A DNA stretch of 17,341 bases. Origin: VYDC01 sp034420495. Its GTDB lineage: Bacteria > Chloroflexota > Dehalococcoidia > UBA2979. The notes beneath the pieces are model-generated. The model was given only the letters and a program-made list of their open reading frames with translations, did no database searches and had not been told where the DNA came from. Shown one piece after another: positions 13,919 to 17,341 of this stretch (position 1 is its first letter; each line of letters starts with the position of its first letter). Made by a program: the position numbers and the translations under genes. The stretch lies in assembly GCA_034420495.1 (NCBI GenBank), contig DAOULG010000242.1, forward strand, positions 1 through 17,341, read 5' to 3'.

Positions 13919-15544
13919 ATGCGGTCGATGAGGGAGATCGCCGGCGAGCTCGGTCTCGACTGGGAGGCTATAGAGCCGTTCGGGCGCGACAGGGTCAAGG
14001 TGCCGCTCGGCGCGATCCCGCAAGGCGGCCCCCCGGGAAAGCTCGTCGTCGTCACCGCGATCACGCCGACGCCCGCCGGCGAGGGCAAGACCACGACCTC
14101 CATCGGGCTCACCGACGGCCTCGCCCGCATCGGGCGGCGCGCCGTGCTGGCGATCCGCGAGCCGTCGCTGGGCCCGCTCTTCGGCAGGAAGGGGGGCGGG
14201 ACCGGCGGGGGGCGCGCGACCGTCGAGCCGGCGGCCGACATCAACCTGCACTTCACCGGCGACTTCCACGCCATCCAGTCCGCGCACAACTTCCTCGCCG
14301 CGATGGCGGACAACGCGGCGCGCTCCGGCGCCGTCGAGGGCCTCACCCCCGAGGCGATCAGCTGGCGGCGGGTGACCGACGCCCAGGACCGGGCGCTCCG
14401 GCGCATCGAGACCGGTCTCGGCGCGCGCGCCAACGGTCCGCGCCGCGAGACCGGCTTCGACATCTCGGCGGCGTCGGAGATCATGGCCGTCGTCGCGCTC
14501 GCCTCGGACTACGACGACCTCAGGCTGCGCCTCTCGGAGATGGTCGTCGGCTGGACCACCGACGGCCGGGCGGTGCGCGTCTCCGAGCTGCGCTGCGTGG
14601 GGGCGCTGATGGCCCTGCTCCGGGACGCCCTGAAGCCGAACCTGGTGCAGACGGCCGAGGGCCAGCCGGCGCTGGTCCACGCGGGGCCCTTCGGGAACAT
14701 CGCGCACGGCTGCTCCTCGATCCTCGCCGACCGGCTCGCGCTCGCCACGGGCGAGCTCGCGGTGACCGAGGCCGGCTTCGGCGCCGATCTCGGCTTCGAG
14801 AAGTTCATGGACATCAAGGTCCGCCAGGGCGGCCCGGCGCCGTCCGCGGCGGTCGTCGTCGCGACGGTGGGCGGGCTGCGCTGGCACGGCGGGGCGCCGC
14901 AGGACCGGCTCGCCGTGCCCGACCCGCGGGCCGCCGAGGCGGGCACAGCGAACCTTGAGAACGCGGTCGGGATCGTCCGGCGCTACGGGCTCCCCGCCGT
15001 CGTCGCCATCAACCGGCGTTCGTCCGATACCCCCGAGGAGATCGCGATCGCGAGGCGCGCCGCGCTCGACGCGGGGGCTCTCGCCGCCGTCGAGGCGAAG
15101 GGCTTCAGCGAGGGCGGCGCGGGGATGACCGAGCTCGCCGAGGCCGTCGTCTCGGCGGTCGAGCAGCCCTCGGAGGTGCGGCTCCTCTACGAGGACGGCC
15201 AGGGCGTGGTGCGGAAGGTGGAGACGCTGGCGCGCGAAATCTACGGCGCTGACGGCGTGGAGTGGGGCCCGGGGACGCGCGAGGCCGCCCGCCGCTTCGA
15301 CGAGAGCGGCTGGGACTTCCCGATATGCGTGGCGAAGACGCACCTCTCGCTGTCGGCCTTCAGGGAGCGGCGCGGGGTGCCGCGCGGGCACACCTTCCCC
15401 GTCGTCGAGCTGCGGGTGGCGGCGGGCGCGCGGCAGGTCGTCGCGCTCGCGGGTCCCATCATCACGCTCCCCGGCCTACCGGAGCGGCCGAACGCGCTCG
15501 GCGTCGACCTCGGGCCGGGCGGGGAGGTGCTCGGCCTCAGCTGA
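13919..15544 (+). CDS. fhs: Formate--tetrahydrofolate ligase
   Basis: The enzyme joins formate to tetrahydrofolate with ATP to give 10-formyl-THF, feeding purine, formyl-Met and C1 pathways in the cytoplasm. The 541-residue product carries the diagnostic P-loop TPTPAGEGKTTT at about 49-60. It continues with SLGPLFGRKGGGTGGGRA, DINLHFTGDFHAI, GPFGNIAHGCSS, TEAGFGADLGFEKF and a C-terminal ITLPGLPERPNALGVDL block, all in the family order. The length is close to the usual 550-560, with no truncation. ATG 13919 has GGAGG five bases upstream; a second ATG nine bases downstream is less well placed. It diverges from the MMPL gene and stands alone on its strand, with no folD beside it. It may supply C1 units in the same network as the methyltransferase-like gene at 8644-9615, which is an inference. 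Confidence 0.97.
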   Translation: MRSMREIAGELGLDWEAIEPFGRDRVKVPLGAIPQGGPPGKLVVVTAITPTPAGEGKTTTSIGLTDGLARIGRRAVLAIREPSLGPLFGRKGGGTGGGRATVEPAADINLHFTGDFHAIQSAHNFLAAMADNAARSGAVEGLTPEAISWRRVTDAQDRALRRIETGLGARANGPRRETGFDISAASEIMAVVALASDYDDLRLRLSEMVVGWTTDGRAVRVSELRCVGALMALLRDALKPNLVQTAEGQPALVHAGPFGNIAHGCSSILADRLALATGELAVTEAGFGADLGFEKFMDIKVRQGGPAPSAAVVVATVGGLRWHGGAPQDRLAVPDPRAAEAGTANLENAVGIVRRYGLPAVVAINRRSSDTPEEIAIARRAALDAGALAAVEAKGFSEGGAGMTELAEAVVSAVEQPSEVRLLYEDGQGVVRKVETLAREIYGADGVEWGPGTREAARRFDESGWDFPICVAKTHLSLSAFRERRGVPRGHTFPVVELRVAAGARQVVALAGPIITLPGLPERPNALGVDLGPGGEVLGLS

Positions 15545-15570
15545 GCGGAGAGAGGATCGCTCCCGCCTGC

Positions 15571-15604
15571 GACGGTCGCCGCGGCGCACGTCGGTGTGAC
15601 CGTC
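15571..15604 (+). terminator. Hairpin region past fhs
   Basis: GACGGTC (15571-15577) and GACCGTC (15598-15604) form a perfect 7-bp stem around a 20-base loop that itself contains GCCGCGGC. A second small stem follows directly (CCC...CGTA / TACG...GGG, about 15605-15623). No T-run is present. From here to about 15818 I see no gene; GC begins to fall in this stretch. Confidence 0.35.
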
Positions 15605-15818
15605 CCCGACGTAGGCTACGGGGTGAACTCGCCACGCTGGGCCCCACGACCCCGTCGGGAGGCGTAGTAGCGCGCAGCATGGTATTAGTCAGCTGCCTAC
15701 GCACTTGAATTACCGCCTCCGTCGCTGTCCAATGAGTTTCCGATCCAGAAACGCCCGACTCCGGGCAAAGCGATCAGGAAGATGCGTGCCAGACATCAAG
15801 TCGCATCAAGAGGGCAGA

Positions 15819-16601
15819 GTGTCGATCCGAGGCCTCGGCGCCCGTACCTGCGGACCCAACCACCAAGCGTTGTTTTGGGAGAATCCTCAAGATGCGACGC
15901 TCGTTGCGTACGAATTTCGGCTCGTGCTGCCGAACGGCATCACGTCACCGTGGCACTCCCTTGCCGTGGATCAGTTGCCCTGCCGAGACTGGAACACCCA
16001 CTCTGTCGTGATCCACCACAATCTCGACAGCCCGTGGGAGTTGGCAGTGGAGCTTCGCGGCGTGAACGCCGTTCACCATGGTGACCCCCCGGTATCCATC
16101 CACTTGGCAGCGATGCACGAGGTCGAGTACGGGAGGCATCGGTGGGAGAGCCGCGATCCGCGAGGGGGTCGCTCCCGCTTCGCTATGGGACTCGAGAATG
16201 AGGATGGCCGGACGTCAGGCCCCATGCGGGACATGTCGGCCGGGATGTTGAGTCTCAAGATCAAGGAGGATCAATCGATCGAGGAGGCCCAGTCCAAAGC
16301 GACCGGCCGAGGTACGCGGTACCGACGTGAGGGCGAGGATTGGCAAGTGCCATCGGCAAATGCGAGGAGACGCTCCTTCGATCACCTCCGGCCGAGTTCA
16401 CTACCATCAACGAGCTACGGCCCGGACGACGTTCTCGGCGAAACGCTGGTGAGCCGCGACTGGGACTTGCGGGTGCATGCTGAAGGCTCAGAAGTGTGGT
16501 TACTCGTACGCGAGGATCGGACTTGGGAGAAGGGTTACGACCTGCGTGACCTTCCGCTGCGGGGTGTCCCAGACGTCTCCTTTCCCTACGACAGCGAGTA
16601 G
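15819..16601 (+). CDS. Orphan hypothetical protein, low-GC for this window
   Basis: I do not recognise this protein. From GTG 15819 it is 260 residues. AGAGGG lies four bases upstream, and the residues before this point look like Arg-rich non-coding translation; ATG 15732 and TTG 15705 are longer in-frame alternatives. Residues about 27-92 alternate strand-like segments (LVAYEFRLVLPNG, HSVVIHH, WELAVELRGVNAV) in a way loosely like a fibronectin-III or immunoglobulin-type beta sandwich, but this is a weak impression. The rest is hydrophilic with many charged residues and has a C-terminal strand pair (DWDLRVHAEG, EVWLLVRED). There is no signal peptide, membrane segment or enzyme motif. Its GC, perhaps 55-60%, and mixed third-position bases differ sharply from fhs next to it. 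It converges on the serine recombinase gene and is probably cargo of the same acquired region. Confidence 0.6.
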   Translation: MSIRGLGARTCGPNHQALFWENPQDATLVAYEFRLVLPNGITSPWHSLAVDQLPCRDWNTHSVVIHHNLDSPWELAVELRGVNAVHHGDPPVSIHLAAMHEVEYGRHRWESRDPRGGRSRFAMGLENEDGRTSGPMRDMSAGMLSLKIKEDQSIEEAQSKATGRGTRYRREGEDWQVPSANARRRSFDHLRPSSLPSTSYGPDDVLGETLVSRDWDLRVHAEGSEVWLLVREDRTWEKGYDLRDLPLRGVPDVSFPYDSE

Positions 16602-16666
16602 CCCGGCTGGGCCGAGTGGTGCGCTTGGGCGTCCAATCATGAGGTCGAGCGGCATGCAGCGGGCAG

Positions 16667-17341
16667 TCAGCTGCGCTCTTCCGGTCTTCTGCATCCCGGC
16701 CGATAGCGCCACCGCCCACCGGGAAGTCGCACTACAGTACGTGTAGGCCCACCAGCACGTACCGAACTCATAACTCGGCCTGACAGAGCCACGTCGGCGG
16801 CGTCCGCGCCCCCGATGGGGCTGTCCGGCGGCGTCGGGATCGTGTAGTGGATCGTGGCCTGCCCGGGCCGCACCAGGATCGCCTTCACGAACGAGCGCAC
16901 GAACGCCCGCGTCTCGGTGATCTCGCTGGTCTGCAGGAACTCGCTCATCTCCTCGGCGAACGCCGCCACGGTCTCGGCGCTGTCCAGCAGCACGCGCCGC
17001 TCGGCCAGCATGACGCGCGCCTCGTCGGCCGCCACCTCCAGTTGCCGCTGCCGCTCGCGGTGCTCCTGGATGCGCTCCGAGGCGTCCGCCAGATCGAGGT
17101 CGGTGTTCTCGACGACCTGCCAGACGCGGCCCAGTCGGCGCCGCACCTCCTCCAGCTCGGCCTCGATGCTCTCCAGCTTCTCGCGCTGCTCGCGCGCCAC
17201 GCCGTCCATCTCCTCGTCGAGCAGGCGAACGAGGTCGCGGATGTTGGACTCGGTGAGGATGTGGTCGCGGAGCTGGCCGATGATCGTCTCCTCGAAGCGC
17301 CGCGCGTTGAGCCTGGGCGTGACGCAGGCCTCCTTGCCGCG
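16667..17341 (-). CDS. Large serine recombinase, C-terminal part (runs off window)
   Basis: Only the last 224 residues are in the window; the frame is open to the right edge, where the catalytic resolvase domain should lie. The visible part starts in the recombinase zinc-ribbon domain (RGKEACVTPRLNARRFEE). It continues through a long charged coiled coil of about 100 residues (REQREKLESIEAELEEVRRR onward) and ends in the core C-terminal block AFVRSFVKAILVRPGQATIHY (in two parts) and PTPPDSPIGGADAADVALSG. These are hallmarks of large serine integrases, which cut and join att sites of phages and integrative elements. The last 40 or so codons, after about 16790, use A/T-rich third positions unlike the GC-rich body. 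The C-terminal tail (LPGGRWRYRPGC onward) is not family-like. It converges on the orphan gene at 15819-16601. Confidence 0.85.
   Translation of the reverse strand, partial: RGKEACVTPRLNARRFEETIIGQLRDHILTESNIRDLVRLLDEEMDGVAREQREKLESIEAELEEVRRRLGRVWQVVENTDLDLADASERIQEHRERQRQLEVAADEARVMLAERRVLLDSAETVAAFAEEMSEFLQTSEITETRAFVRSFVKAILVRPGQATIHYTIPTPPDSPIGGADAADVALSGRVMSSVRAGGPTRTVVRLPGGRWRYRPGCRRPEERS
16732..16746. repeat. Short inverted repeat in the recombinase 3' end
   Basis: CTACA (16732-16736) and TGTAG (16742-16746) are exact inverted repeats around GTACG. The site lies inside the last codons of the recombinase gene, where base composition changes. It is short enough to be chance; a role as an att half-site or terminator is speculative. 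Confidence 0.25.

Noticed and set aside
11806..14958. 1050-codon plus-strand open frame opposite the MMPL gene and running into fhs
   Set aside because: The product is a charged Arg/Asp/Glu/His-rich shadow of the MMPL gene and then of fhs in a wrong frame; it has no domain.
13859..15391. 510-codon minus-strand open frame opposite fhs
   Set aside because: The complement of a confidently identified fhs gene; composition is typical of a high-GC shadow frame.
15624..15700. Possible tRNA or att site in the gap after fhs
   Set aside because: No cloverleaf can be drawn and no GTTCGANTC-like arm is present, so no tRNA integration site is supported.
1..17341. CRISPR array or tandem-repeat locus
   Set aside because: No regularly spaced direct repeats of 20-40 bases were found by reading either strand; only the single two-copy leader block at 3686-3793 repeats.

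Overview
This is a high-GC segment (the metabolic core looks to be above 70% G+C) with many GTG starts, several starts that look leaderless, and candidate -10 boxes of the TANNNT type with weak -35 boxes. The gene content is an MMPL/RND exporter, a PutP-type symporter, formate-tetrahydrofolate ligase, an ADP-forming CoA-ligase-type protein and an AHSA1 protein. Together these suggest an actinobacterium, possibly a deep-branching class such as Thermoleophilia. That placement is an inference; no rRNA or other marker gene is in the window. I found no tRNA, rRNA, CRISPR array or insertion sequence.

Layout. The left part (1-5363) is accessory and visibly lower in GC than the core. It holds a PD-(D/E)XK nuclease-like protein (67-1422, minus), a ketopantoate-reductase-family oxidoreductase (1669-2646, plus), a conserved protein of unknown function (2705-3688, minus) preceded by a small XRE regulator (3817-4167, minus), and a two-gene TIR-like/membrane-protein unit (4423-5363, minus). 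The middle part (5512-9615, plus) is a sodium/solute symporter, a CoA-binding ADP-forming acyl-CoA synthetase subunit without its ATP-grasp half, and an overlapping methyltetrahydrofolate-methyltransferase-like protein. A minus-strand block follows (9644-13692): an AHSA1/SRPBCC protein, a DUF7309/DUF6930-like protein and a large MMPL transporter. Formate-tetrahydrofolate ligase (fhs, 13919-15544, plus) diverges from it. The right end (15545-17341) drops in GC again and carries an orphan protein and the C-terminal part of a large serine recombinase that runs off the window.

How the genes may work together. The TIR-like protein and the three-helix membrane protein overlap by four bases and look like a compact signalling/effector pair of the antiviral type (a TIR enzyme acting on NAD and a membrane effector); this is the strongest candidate for a poorly described system here. 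The XRE regulator has a perfect 10-bp inverted repeat lying over its own -10 box and start codon, which predicts a leaderless, autorepressed transcript that may continue into the conserved unknown gene. The CoA-ligase-like protein, the methyltransferase-like protein and fhs point to a folate-linked one-carbon function, with the symporter as a possible importer. The serine recombinase and the drop in GC at the right edge suggest that the window ends in or beside a mobile element.
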